Source: JAWKJY01 sp041393535 | GTDB lineage: Bacteria > Actinomycetota > Thermoleophilia > Gaiellales > Gaiellaceae | DNA: 64,000 bases | Direction: 5' to 3' | NCBI GenBank assembly: GCA_041393535.1 | Contig: JAWKJY010000003.1 | Location: forward strand, 310,001-374,000 | In this document: piece by piece, positions 8,107 through 17,075 of the stretch | How the letters are laid out: each line of letters opens with the position of its first letter | Position numbering within the stretch: the first letter of the stretch is position 1 | Program-made: the position numbers and the translations under genes | The notes under the pieces: generated by a model | What the model was told of the DNA's origin: nothing | Databases searched by the model: none | Seen by the model: the letters and a program-made list of their open reading frames with translations, nothing else

Positions 8107-9625
8107 TCGACCTCGCCTCGCTCACGCTCGCGGACGCCTCGCGCCTCCTCGCCGACGGCGCCGTCTCCGCGGTCGAGCTGACGGAGGCCACCCTCGAGCG
8201 CGTCGAGGCCACCGAGCCGCTCGTCCACGCGTACGTCCACGTCTGCGCCGAGCGCGCGCTCGCCGACGCCGCCGCGGCCGACGAGCGGCGCGCGCGCGAC
8301 CGCGGCCGCGGCGCGTCGACGCCGGCGCTCTGCGGCATCCCCTTCGGCGCCAAGGACGTCCTCGACACGGCGGGCGTTCCGACCGCCGCCGGCTCGCGCC
8401 TGCTCGCGGGGCGCGTCCCGCGCGAGGACGCCGAGGCCGTCGCCCGGCTGCGCGGGCAGGGCGCCGTGCTGGTCGGCAAGCACCACACGCACGAGTTCGC
8501 GTGCGGCCAGGACACCCTCCGAGCCGCAACCCCTGGAACCTCGAGCACTACTGCGGCGGCTCGAGCGCCGGGGCGGGCGTCTCCGTCGAGGTGGGCTCGT
8601 CGCTCCTCGCCCTCGGCACGGACGCCGGCGGCTCGGTGCGCAAGCCGGCGGCGGTGACCGGGACGGTCGGGCTGAAGCCCACCCACGGGGCGGTGAGCGG
8701 GCACGGGACGGTCCGGGCGGCGAGCTCGCCGTCGCTCGACCACGTGGGCACGTTCACGCGCACGGCGCAGGACGCGCGCCTCGTGCTCCGGGCCCTCTGG
8801 GGCGCCGACGCGCGCGACCCGCGGACGGGCCCGCCGGCAGCCGGGCCGCCCGGCGAGGCCGCCGTGCCGGAGGGCCTGCGCCTGGGGGTCGCGCCGGCCA
8901 CGCTCGGCGGCGACCTGGTCCGCGCGGACGTGCGCGCCGTCTACGAGCGCGCGCTCGGCGAGCTCGAGGCCCAGGGCGCGACGCTCGTCGAGGTCGAGCT
9001 TCCCTCGTTCGCCACCCTGCCGCTCCCCGCCTGCTTCGCGATCCTCCTGCACGAGGTCGCGTCCGTGCACCGCGCGTGGCTCGCCACCAGGCCGGAGGAG
9101 TACGTGCGCGAGACGCGGCTCGTGCTCGAGCAGGGAGCACTCCTGCCCGCGGCGCACGTCCACGGCGCGAACCGCGCCCGCGCTCGCCTGAAGGCGGAGG
9201 CGCGCACTGCGTTCGAGCAGGGCCGGCTGCACGCGTTCGTCACGCCGACCCTCCCGATCACGTCGATGCCCCTGGCGGAGATGGACACGGGGCGCGACCT
9301 CCCGGCGCTGATCCCCTTCACCTGCCCGTGGAACCTGACCGGCCAGCCCGCGCTGAGCGTCCCGTGCGGCCTCACCGACGCGGGCCTCCCCGTCGGCCTG
9401 CAGCTCGTCGGCCGCCCGCTCGAGGACGACCTGATCCTCGCGATCGCCGAGCGCTACCAGCACGAGACGGACTGGCATGGCCAGCGCGCGCCTCCGTCAG
9501 CGGCCTGCGTGAGCTGGAGCCGCGGAGGAGGGCAGCTTGCTGTCCTCCGACCGATGCGCGTCCTCGGGCGAGCGCCCGATGTCAGGATCGAGTGGAGCCC
9601 GAGCGCGCGTGGCCTGGCGAGATGA
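8103..9625 (+). CDS. Amidase, AtzE-like (frameshifted)
   Basis: The N-terminal part (8103 to about 8517) reads V-I-D-L-A-S-L-T-L with catalytic Lys in F-G-A-K-D-V-L-D. The rest (from about 8520) continues in another frame with S-R-N-P-W-N, G-G-S-S-A-G-A-G and G-T-D-A-G-G-S-V-R-K-P, so a full amidase of about 465 residues is present across a 1-nt loss near 8514-8521 (GACACC-CTCCG where one more base is expected). After D-W-H-G-Q-R the frame runs about 45 residues beyond the usual family end, so a second small error or stop loss is possible. Paired with the AtzG-like gene; related enzymes cut 1-carboxybiuret or other ureido amides. Confidence 0.8.
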
Positions 9626-9667
9626 GGGGGCCGTGGGGGAGACGCGCGAGCTTCTCCCCCGCCGCCG

Positions 9668-11206
9668 CTACGTGTCCTCGCGCGGTGGCGCGAGCGGGTC
9701 GTGCTCGCGCAGGAGGACGCGCTCGACGAAGCGCTCGGCGCGGGCGGGCACGTCCGCGAGGTCGGCCTCGATGCCCGCGTCGCGCGCGTCCTGGAGCAGC
9801 TGGCGCAGCGCGAGGGCGCCGGGCAGGTCCACGCGGCCGAGGCCATCCAGGTGGAGGACGAGGCGCTCGACGCCGGGGTTGTCGGCGAGCAGGCGCAGGA
9901 AGATGCCGTCGAGGCGCGGCGCCGTGCCGAACCAGAGCACGCCGCTCGGGCGCAGGTGCAGCGTCGTCTCGACGACCTCCGCGTCCACGTCGAGGTCGAG
10001 CTCCCGCCAGAGGTGGACGGCGATCGCGAGCCCGATCCCGATCAGGACGGCGCGCTCGATGTGCGGCGAGAGCGCGAGCGTCAGCGCGAACGTCGTCAGC
10101 GCGACGCCGAACTGCGGCAGCGAGTAGCGGCGGAGGCGGAGGAGCGGACGGAGCCGCACGAGGCCGACGACCGCGCCGATCACGACGCCGGCGAGCGACG
10201 TCTTCGGGACGTCGGACAGGATCCCCGCGAACGGGAGGAACGCGAGCACCGCGACGCCGGTGGCGGCGCCGCTCCAGGCCGTCCGGGCGCCCGCCAGGCG
10301 GTTGAGGGCGCTGCGCGAGAACGAGCCGCCGATCGGGAAGCCGCCGGAGAAGGCCGCGGCGACGTTGGCGGCGCCCTGGGAGAGGAACTCGCGGTTCGCG
10401 TCCCAGGGGCGGCGCTCCTTCGCCGCCAGGGTGCGCGCGATCGCGCTGGGCTCGGCGAAGCCGACGAGCGCGATGATCACGCCCGGCAGCAGCAGGTGGC
10501 CGACGTCGTCCCACGGCAGGTCGAGCGACAGCGGCGGCTCGCCCTCGGGGACGCCGCCGATGCGGTCGCGGTCGTAGGAGGCGAGCTGCACGTACGCGAC
10601 GCCGACGCCGATGGCGACGAGCACGGACGGGAACAGGCGGTGCAGGCGGGGGCCGAGGGCGATCAGCCCGACCGCGACGACGGCGAGCACGATCGCGGCT
10701 GCCGACCACCGGCCGGGGTGCACGAGGGCCTCGACGGCGTTCTCGAGGATCCCGTCGCCCGAGGTGCGGGCGCCGAGCGCGGTCGGCAGCTGCGACGCGA
10801 TGATCAGGATCCCCGCGGCCGGCACGAAGCCGAGCATCATCGGCTGGCTCATCAGGTACGCGATCACGCCCGCCCGGAGCAGTCCCACCAGGAGGCGCGT
10901 GACGCCGACGATCAGCGCGAGCAGGAGCGCGAGCTCGACGATCCGGTCGCTGCCGGCGGCGGCGAGCGGCGCGAGCGCGCCGAAGGTCAGGAGGGCGGTC
11001 TGCGCCGTCGGCCCGGTCTGCAGGTAGGGCGACGACGCGAACAGCGCCGCGGCGATGGCGGGCAGCGCGGCCGCGTAGAGCCCGCGCTCGGGCGGCATGC
11101 CGGCGAGCTGCGCGTAGGCGATCGCCTGGGGGACGACGACGAGGGCGACGCTGAAGCCGGCGACCGCATCCCGTGGCGAGGGACGCGGCAGCCCGCCGAG
11201 CCTCAT
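9668..11206 (-). CDS. SulP/SLC26 family anion (sulfate) permease with STAS domain
   Basis: 512 residues. About ten to twelve hydrophobic helices span residues 10-400. SulP hallmarks include V-V-P-Q-A-I-A-Y-A near residue 25, Y-L-M-S-Q-P-M-M-L-G-F and the central F-A-E-P-S-A-I-A-R region. A C-terminal STAS-like domain follows (about 410-500). The ATG overlaps the stop of the molybdopterin oxidoreductase by 4 bp, so it is made with a sulfite-dehydrogenase-like complex. SulP proteins move sulfate, bicarbonate or other anions. Export of the sulfate produced here is an inference; import is the more commonly described direction. Confidence 0.88.
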   Translation of the reverse strand: MRLGGLPRPSPRDAVAGFSVALVVVPQAIAYAQLAGMPPERGLYAAALPAIAAALFASSPYLQTGPTAQTALLTFGALAPLAAAGSDRIVELALLLALIVGVTRLLVGLLRAGVIAYLMSQPMMLGFVPAAGILIIASQLPTALGARTSGDGILENAVEALVHPGRWSAAAIVLAVVAVGLIALGPRLHRLFPSVLVAIGVGVAYVQLASYDRDRIGGVPEGEPPLSLDLPWDDVGHLLLPGVIIALVGFAEPSAIARTLAAKERRPWDANREFLSQGAANVAAAFSGGFPIGGSFSRSALNRLAGARTAWSGAATGVAVLAFLPFAGILSDVPKTSLAGVVIGAVVGLVRLRPLLRLRRYSLPQFGVALTTFALTLALSPHIERAVLIGIGLAIAVHLWRELDLDVDAEVVETTLHLRPSGVLWFGTAPRLDGIFLRLLADNPGVERLVLHLDGLGRVDLPGALALRQLLQDARDAGIEADLADVPARAERFVERVLLREHDPLAPPREDT

Positions 11207-14103
11207 TCCCCGTCGCGCGCCGTCGGGGCGGTCGGCAGCCGGTACGCCTCCCGCGCCGGCTTCAGCGGCCGGAGCAGCCAGTAGGGCCGCCGGGAGCCGT
11301 CCGGCGAGACGCGATCGGCGGGCCGGGTGCGCTCGAGCCACCGGCGATAGACCTCCGCGGACCTCGCCGTGTCGACGGCGATGTCGCCGTAGCGGTCGTC
11401 CGGGCTCGCCTTGACGACCCGGACGGCCTGGTGCCAGCAGTGCATCCCGGAGATCGGATCGGGGTGCACGGGGAAGGTGATGTTCTGGTGCACGCCCGCG
11501 TCGGTCCACCAGATCCGCTGCGTGTCGGCGTCGGCCGAGGCGAACGGCTCGACGTTGCGCTCGCGGCGCATCCGCCAGCGCGTCCCGTCCCGCTCGAGCT
11601 TCACCGTGGTCATCAGCTGGCGCTGGCCCTCGGCCTGCGGCTTCCAGCGCCCCATGTGGTGGCTGCACGCCACCACGCCCGGGCGGATGCCCTCGGTGAC
11701 CCAGGCCTTGAGGACGAAGTGGCCGATCTCGGTCTCGACCCGCACGAGGTCGCCGGTGCGCACGCCGAGCCGGGCGGCATCGGGCGTGCTCAGCCAGAGC
11801 GGGTTCGTGTGCGCGATCTCGTCGAGCCACTTGGCGTTCGCGGAGCGCGTGTGGATCTGGATCGGCAGCCGGAAGGTCGGGATGAGCACCATCTGGCCCG
11901 GCTCGAGCTCGTCCGGGTGCACGTGGCTGCGCACGTACGTGGGGACGGCCTGCTCCGGCCAGCCCCACTCGGCGACCGTGCGCGACCAGAACTCGAGCCG
12001 GCCGCTGGGCGTCGGGAAGCCACGCAGGAGTTCCCCGTCGACCTCGATCCCGACCGGACGGCGGCCGTCCTCGTCCGGGTCGGGGCTCGCGATCGGGACG
12101 ACGTTCGGCGAGGCCGGCTTCGGCGCGGCCGTGTAGACGCGCCCGTCGACGACGCGAACGTCGTCGAGCTCGTCGGCCGGGACGGTCTCGGCGTGCGCGG
12201 GGCCCGTGCGGCGGTCGATCTCGAACGCCCCGTAGCGCCGCATCCACGCGAGCGGGTCGAGGCCCTCGGCGGCAGCCCGCTCGGGCAGGCCCGGAACCGA
12301 GTGCTCGAAGATCCAGCGGTAGTACTCGTCGACGGTCAGCTTCTCGCCGGGGCGCTCGCGCGACTCGAAGTGCTGGCGGATGCCCAGCGAGCCGTCCGGG
12401 TCGATCCGCCACGAGAGCTCGATCCAGAACTCGTTCTCCTCCCAGACCTCGCCCGGGTTCGTCTCCCGCGTGTCGGTCGTCGGCCGGCCGAGCCGCTCGT
12501 GCGCGGCGCGCAGCACCGGCTGGCGGAAGCCGACCCAGCGCCCGTCGTACTGCTCGTAGGAGTGGATGTCGTGCCGCTCCGGGGAGTGCCCCATGGGCAG
12601 GACGTAGTCGGCGACGAACGCTGTCTCGCTCCACGTCGGCGTCAGGGCGACGTGCAGGCCGACCTTCGCCTCGTCGCTCAGCGCCTCCAGCCACGAGAAG
12701 CCGTCCGGGTTCGTCCAGACGGGGTTGTAGACGCGCGTGAAATAGACCTCGAGCTTGCCACGCCCCTCACGCAGGAAGTGGGGGAGCAGGAACGAGAGCT
12801 CGTGGAGCGACAGCGGGTACTCCGCGGGCCAGGTGAGCTCGTTCCACGTGTGCGGGTGCGGCGGCGTGTGGATCGGCTTCGGCACGAACTTGTTCCACGC
12901 GTTCGGGAACGTCCCGCCCTCGGTCGCGATCGCGCCGGTGAGCGCGTTCAGCAGGAAGAGGCAGCGGGCGACCTGCCAGCCGCCGAGGTTGCCGGCCGTG
13001 GCCGAGCGCCAGGTGTGCGTCGAGAGGCGCGTGCCCGAGCCGGCGACGGCCTCGGCGACCTCGCGCAGCAGCCGCGCGTCGACGCCGGACTCGCGCTCCG
13101 CGAGCTCGAAGGTGTAGCCCGCGTACAGCTCCGCGAGCGCGCGCTCGAACGACTCGAACGTCGGCTCGAGGTCGGGCCGCTCGTGCTCGAGGTACTCCTG
13201 CCAGTTCCACCAGCGGCGCACGAAATCGCGGTCGTAGCTGCCCGTCCGGATCATGTGGCTCGCGATCGCCAGCAGGATCGCCGCCTCGCTGCCGGGGTGG
13301 GGCGAGAGCCACCAGTCGGCGTGGGTCGCGGTGTTCGCGAGGCGCGTGTCGAGCACGATCAGCTTCGCGCCGCGCTGGCGGGCCTCCATGATCCGCTGGG
13401 CGTGCGGGTTGAAGTAGTGGCCCGACTCGAGGTGCGCGCTGACGAGCAGGATCACGTCGGCGTTCGCGTGGTCGGGGCTCGGCCGGTCGAGCCCCATCCA
13501 GAAGTGGTAGCCCGCGCGGCCCGCGCTCGAGCAGATGTTCGTGTGGGAGTTGTGCCCGTCCACGCCCCAGGCGGCGAGCACGCGCTCCGTGTACCCGTCC
13601 TCGCCCGGGCGGCCCACGTGGTACATGACCTCGTTCGCCCGGTCCTCGACGATCGCCCGGCGGATCCGCCCGGCGATGTCGTCGAGCGCCTCGTCCCACG
13701 TGACCCGCGTCCAGGCGCCGCCCCCGCGTGCACCGGTGCGGCGCAGCGGGTGGAGGATCCGGTCGGGGTCGGTGACCTGGTTGATCGTCGCCGGGCCCTT
13801 TGCGCAGTTCTTGCCTCGCGAGGCGGGATGCTCCGGGTTCCCCTCGAACTTCCGGATCTCCATCGTGTCGAGGTCGACGTACGCGAGCAGCCCGCACGCG
13901 GACTCGCAGTTGAAGCACGTCGTGGGCACGAGCATCGCGCGCTTCTCGACGCGCTCGGGCCACGCCCGCGAGTCGAGCTCGACCCACTCGTCCCAGCGCT
14001 CCTTCGGCGGGAACGAGGCCAGCTGCGCCCGGCTCGGGCCCTCGTAGAACGTCTCGCCGCGCGCCGTCGTGGCGCGCTGGTGCGCGTCGACGCGCTCGCT
14101 CAT
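11203..14103 (-). CDS. soeA: Cytoplasmic molybdopterin oxidoreductase, SoeA/PsrA-like
   Basis: 966 residues from ATG 14103 (GGGAG 7 nt upstream). N-terminal [4Fe-4S] ligands lie in C-F-N-C-E-S-A-C with a later Cys in G-K-N-C-A-K-G. The probable Mo-ligand Cys is in H-T-N-I-C-S-S-A-G. The molybdopterin-dinucleotide-binding domain is C-terminal (P-T-F-R-L-P-I-Q-I-H-T-R to the end). There is no twin-arginine signal, unlike periplasmic PsrA/PhsA, which fits cytoplasmic sulfite dehydrogenase SoeA. Neighbours support this: fused FeS/NrfD subunit upstream, persulfide dioxygenase before it, SulP permease after. Thiosulfate or polysulfide reductase remains an alternative. Confidence 0.75.
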   Translation of the reverse strand: MSERVDAHQRATTARGETFYEGPSRAQLASFPPKERWDEWVELDSRAWPERVEKRAMLVPTTCFNCESACGLLAYVDLDTMEIRKFEGNPEHPASRGKNCAKGPATINQVTDPDRILHPLRRTGARGGGAWTRVTWDEALDDIAGRIRRAIVEDRANEVMYHVGRPGEDGYTERVLAAWGVDGHNSHTNICSSAGRAGYHFWMGLDRPSPDHANADVILLVSAHLESGHYFNPHAQRIMEARQRGAKLIVLDTRLANTATHADWWLSPHPGSEAAILLAIASHMIRTGSYDRDFVRRWWNWQEYLEHERPDLEPTFESFERALAELYAGYTFELAERESGVDARLLREVAEAVAGSGTRLSTHTWRSATAGNLGGWQVARCLFLLNALTGAIATEGGTFPNAWNKFVPKPIHTPPHPHTWNELTWPAEYPLSLHELSFLLPHFLREGRGKLEVYFTRVYNPVWTNPDGFSWLEALSDEAKVGLHVALTPTWSETAFVADYVLPMGHSPERHDIHSYEQYDGRWVGFRQPVLRAAHERLGRPTTDTRETNPGEVWEENEFWIELSWRIDPDGSLGIRQHFESRERPGEKLTVDEYYRWIFEHSVPGLPERAAAEGLDPLAWMRRYGAFEIDRRTGPAHAETVPADELDDVRVVDGRVYTAAPKPASPNVVPIASPDPDEDGRRPVGIEVDGELLRGFPTPSGRLEFWSRTVAEWGWPEQAVPTYVRSHVHPDELEPGQMVLIPTFRLPIQIHTRSANAKWLDEIAHTNPLWLSTPDAARLGVRTGDLVRVETEIGHFVLKAWVTEGIRPGVVACSHHMGRWKPQAEGQRQLMTTVKLERDGTRWRMRRERNVEPFASADADTQRIWWTDAGVHQNITFPVHPDPISGMHCWHQAVRVVKASPDDRYGDIAVDTARSAEVYRRWLERTRPADRVSPDGSRRPYWLLRPLKPAREAYRLPTAPTARDGE

Positions 14104-14120
14104 CGGTCGCTCCCTGGATG

Positions 14121-14240
14121 GATCGTCACGCTCTCGGCACGGTCTCGTGTCACACACGTGACGGGTTTCCCGTTACGCTCGAAAGCGGGTGGAGGCGCGG
14201 GGTGGCCCCAGGCGCCTGTCCCGAGGGGACGGGTGTGGGC
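14121..14240 (-). repeat. Dispersed intergenic element, copy B
   Basis: Fills the gap between the FeS/NrfD gene (ends 14249) and the soeA-like start (14103). In gene orientation it shows GGCGC-C-TGGGG-CCA-CCCC-GCGCC, then CTCCACC, then a CGCT-TTCG-AGCG hairpin and the palindrome GTCAC-GTGT-GTGAC. The reverse strand carries TACGCT and GGTGGAGG followed by GTG. Confidence 0.75.
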
Positions 14241-14248
14241 CGGGCCGC

Positions 14249-15811
14249 TCATGCGAGCGGGACCGCCTGGCCGGCCTGGACGTACGCGTGCTCGTGGGCG
14301 AGCAGGCCGATCAGTGCGAGCGGCACGGCGGCGACGCCGATCACGGGCGCGAGCACGGCGACCAGCACGAGCGCGGCCCCGAGCCAGAACGGCCGGGCGA
14401 ACCGTCCGCGCGTCAGCTCCCAGGTGGCGAGCTTCGCGTGCGCGGTCGGGTGCGTCAGCGTGATCTCGCCCGCGACCATGACCACGTGCGCGAGGGCGCT
14501 TCCCGCGAGCAGCCACTCGAACGCGCCGATCGAGCCGGGCGCGAGCCAGTGGGCGAACGGGAGCATCGCGGCCGCGCCGGCGAGCAGGGCCTGCACGAGG
14601 AGGTGCGGCGGCAGGAGCGGCGACTGCCACAGGTCCCGCGCGCGCGCCTGCGCGAAGAGGTAGGCCGTGTAGACGGCGGCGGCCACGGCCGCGGGGATGC
14701 CGGCGACGGAGAGCCACTCGCGGAAGCCCGAGGCGTCGACGATCGACGCGAGCAGGTGGACGGCGAGGACGAGGCCGTAGGCGGTGATCGCGACCGCGCC
14801 CCGTACGAGCCAGCTCCGCCACTGCGGACGGCGGAAGATGTACGTGAAGCGGCTCGGGTGCTCGAGGTCCCAGATCAGCACCGCGCCGGTGAGGGCGAGG
14901 AACGCGAGCGCGACGACCGGCGCGGCCCAGGCCCAGAGCGAGCTGCCCCAGCCGAGCTGGCCGGCCAGCGCGAGCGCGAGCGGTGCGAGGTAGGCCCCGG
15001 CGGCCAGGCCCTTCGTCCACGTGTAGAGGCTGACGCGCCAGTCCCACGGCGCCGAGCGCGGCACGTCGTAGGAGAGGAGCGCCGCGGCCGAGCTGTTCCA
15101 GCCGGCCGGGTGCCCGGAGGTCACCTGCCCGGGCAGCGATCCCTGCTCCGCCCACATGAAGAGGCCGCCGTCCGGGCGGCGGGCGGCGAGAGGGTCGAGC
15201 GTCGCCTGGTGGGCACCGCGGTAGAAGAGCTTCGGGCGCGTGGCCTTCTCGGGCCGCCGCACGGTGACCGCCTCGCGCCCGGCGATGCGCCCGACGCGCG
15301 AGCCCGGGTCGTTCATGTCGCCGACGAGGATCGCCTCGGTCGGGCAGACGACGACGCAGGCGGGCTCGAGGCCGACGTCGATCCGGTGCGCGCAGAAGTT
15401 GCACTTCTCGGCCGAGTGGTCGTCGGGGTTGATGAAGATCGCGTCGTAGGGGCAGGCCGCCATGCACGCCTTGCAGCCGATGCACGCGCGCTTGTCGAAG
15501 TCGACGATCCCGTCGGGCCGCCGGTACATCGCCGCCGTCGGGCAGGCGGCCACGCAGGGCGCGTCGTCGCACTGGTTGCAGCGCGTCACCTGGTAGGCGC
15601 GGCGCACCTGCGGGAAGGTGCCGACGTCGACGTTCTTGACGTACGTCCGGGTCACCCCGACCGGCACGAGGTTCTCGGACTTGCAGGCGGTCGTGCAGGC
15701 GTGGCAGCCGATGCAGCGCGTCTGGTCGACGACCTTGGCCCAGCGCGGGCCGTCGCCGGCGCCGAGCGAGCGGACGTCGAGCGCGGCGTCGGGCGCCAGC
15801 GTCTGGCTCAC
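14249..15811 (-). CDS. Fused iron-sulfur/NrfD membrane subunit (SoeB-SoeC-like)
   Basis: 520 residues combining two subunits that are normally separate. Residues 1-190 are a four-cluster ferredoxin: C-I-G-C-H-A-C-x3-C, C-N-Q-C-D-D-A-P-C-x3-C, C-I-G-C-K-A-C-x3-C and C-N-F-C followed by E-P-A-C-x3-C. Residues about 265-515 are an NrfD/PsrC-type membrane anchor with about eight hydrophobic helices and D-L-E-H-P-S-R-F near the third. The protein would carry electrons between the molybdenum subunit and the quinone pool, and the absence of signals on both parts fits the SoeABC topology. It lies 31 bp after the persulfide dioxygenase gene. Confidence 0.88.
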   Translation of the reverse strand: MSQTLAPDAALDVRSLGAGDGPRWAKVVDQTRCIGCHACTTACKSENLVPVGVTRTYVKNVDVGTFPQVRRAYQVTRCNQCDDAPCVAACPTAAMYRRPDGIVDFDKRACIGCKACMAACPYDAIFINPDDHSAEKCNFCAHRIDVGLEPACVVVCPTEAILVGDMNDPGSRVGRIAGREAVTVRRPEKATRPKLFYRGAHQATLDPLAARRPDGGLFMWAEQGSLPGQVTSGHPAGWNSSAAALLSYDVPRSAPWDWRVSLYTWTKGLAAGAYLAPLALALAGQLGWGSSLWAWAAPVVALAFLALTGAVLIWDLEHPSRFTYIFRRPQWRSWLVRGAVAITAYGLVLAVHLLASIVDASGFREWLSVAGIPAAVAAAVYTAYLFAQARARDLWQSPLLPPHLLVQALLAGAAAMLPFAHWLAPGSIGAFEWLLAGSALAHVVMVAGEITLTHPTAHAKLATWELTRGRFARPFWLGAALVLVAVLAPVIGVAAVPLALIGLLAHEHAYVQAGQAVPLA

Positions 15812-15842
15812 GCGCCGCTCCCGGAGGTCGCCCCGCGTCGCG

Positions 15843-16973
15843 TCACGAGCAGCTCGCCGCGCAGTTGTTCGCGCCGACCTCGAGGCCCGAGGGATCGACG
15901 TCGCCGGCGGTGCCGAGGTTCGACGTGATGATCTCGAGGTAGTTGGCCGGGCGCGGCGGCATCCCCGTGACGAGCGTCGAGGCGAACACCTCGGCGTCCT
16001 GCACGGCGAGCAGCTGCACCCGGGCCCGCACCTCGGCCAACCGGGGCGCGATCGGGCCGTCGAGCCGCCCGCCCGCGTAGTGGCAGGGAAGGAGGATCAC
16101 GTCGTCGCCGAGCGACAGGATGCGCTCGTGCAGCGTCCGGTGGAGCTGGCGCGCCTGATCGTGCATGCCGGCGTCGCCGACCTCGAGGTCGGGCCGCGCG
16201 ATCGAGTCGTGGAAGAGCGAGTCCCCGGCGACGAGCGCCACGCGGTCGACCAGGACGCCGACGTTGTCCGTGGTGTGGCCGGGCAGCTCGACGACCTCGA
16301 GCCGCGCCGAGCCGACCGCCAGCAGGTCGCCGTCCCGGACGGGCTCGACGGCCGCGGCGTCGGCGAGGCCCCGGGCCACGCCGCCCGACGAGACGTGCCG
16401 GACCGCGCCGCTGCGCGCGCAGAGCTCGCGGGCGCCCGAGAGGTGGTCGGCGTGGACGTGCGTGTCGAGCACGCGGACGATCCGTGCGCCGAGCGAGTCG
16501 GCCACGGCGACGTACGCCTCGACGTCCGGCGCCGGGTCGACGACGAGCGCCTCGCCGTCGGAGGCGATCACGTAGGAGAGGCAGCCGCGCGCCTCGCGGC
16601 GCAGCTGGACGACCCGCGTCGCGGTGCCGATCTCGACCGGTGCCGGCGTCAGCAGCCGGCCCCAGGCGATCATCCCGCCCGCGACGCTCGTCGCCGGGAG
16701 GCCGGCCGTCGCCAGCGCCTCGGCCGCGCGGAGCGACGTCCTGCCGCGGTTGCAGAGCACGCGCACGGTGGCGCCGAGCGGCTCGATCGCCTGGCGCGCC
16801 GCGGCCGGGTCGGCCTCGAGCGCCTCGGCCGGGAGGTTGAGGAACGGGGTCTCGCCGGTCTCGATCCGCCAGCGCTCGACGGCGTCGGCGTCGCGCACGT
16901 CGACGAGCACGATCGGCTCGCCGGTGACGATCTCGCGCTCGAGGTCCGCTGCGGTGATCTCGGGAACGCCCAT
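15843..16973 (-). CDS. Rhodanese - metallo-beta-lactamase fusion, persulfide dioxygenase-like
   Basis: 376 residues. Residues 1-110 are a rhodanese domain with active-site Cys in V-L-C-N-R-G-R-T-S. Residues about 120-345 are an ETHE1/PDO-type metallo-beta-lactamase with T-H-V-H-A-D-H-L-S-G, metal ligands in P-G-H-T-T-D-N and A-G-D-S-L-F, and L-P-C-H-Y-A-G. The tail has N-N-C-A-A-S-C-S. PDOs oxidise glutathione or other low-molecular-weight persulfide to sulfite, and rhodanese moves sulfane sulfur. As first gene of the soe-like operon it would supply sulfite to the molybdenum enzyme. The ATG has GGGAGGAG upstream. Divergent from a LysR gene. Confidence 0.85.
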   Translation of the reverse strand: MGVPEITAADLEREIVTGEPIVLVDVRDADAVERWRIETGETPFLNLPAEALEADPAAARQAIEPLGATVRVLCNRGRTSLRAAEALATAGLPATSVAGGMIAWGRLLTPAPVEIGTATRVVQLRREARGCLSYVIASDGEALVVDPAPDVEAYVAVADSLGARIVRVLDTHVHADHLSGARELCARSGAVRHVSSGGVARGLADAAAVEPVRDGDLLAVGSARLEVVELPGHTTDNVGVLVDRVALVAGDSLFHDSIARPDLEVGDAGMHDQARQLHRTLHERILSLGDDVILLPCHYAGGRLDGPIAPRLAEVRARVQLLAVQDAEVFASTLVTGMPPRPANYLEIITSNLGTAGDVDPSGLEVGANNCAASCS

Positions 16974-17060
16974 CGGTGCTCCTCCCGTTCGTCGGGGCGT
17001 GGCACCGACACCCTACGACGGTCGACGGACATAACGCAAGCAGCATGGGCGCGGTTTGTC

Positions 17061-17075
17061 ATAGATTTGCCTTAT
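17061..17075. promoter_or_regulatory. LysR-type box overlapping a leaderless -10 and start
   Basis: ATA-N9-TAT (a T-N11-A motif) at 17061-17075 overlaps a TAGATT box (17062-17067) that ends 6 nt before the lysR ATG at 17074, which lacks a Shine-Dalgarno. Binding here would repress lysR and could activate the divergent sulfur operon starting at 16973. Inferred from position. Confidence 0.5.
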
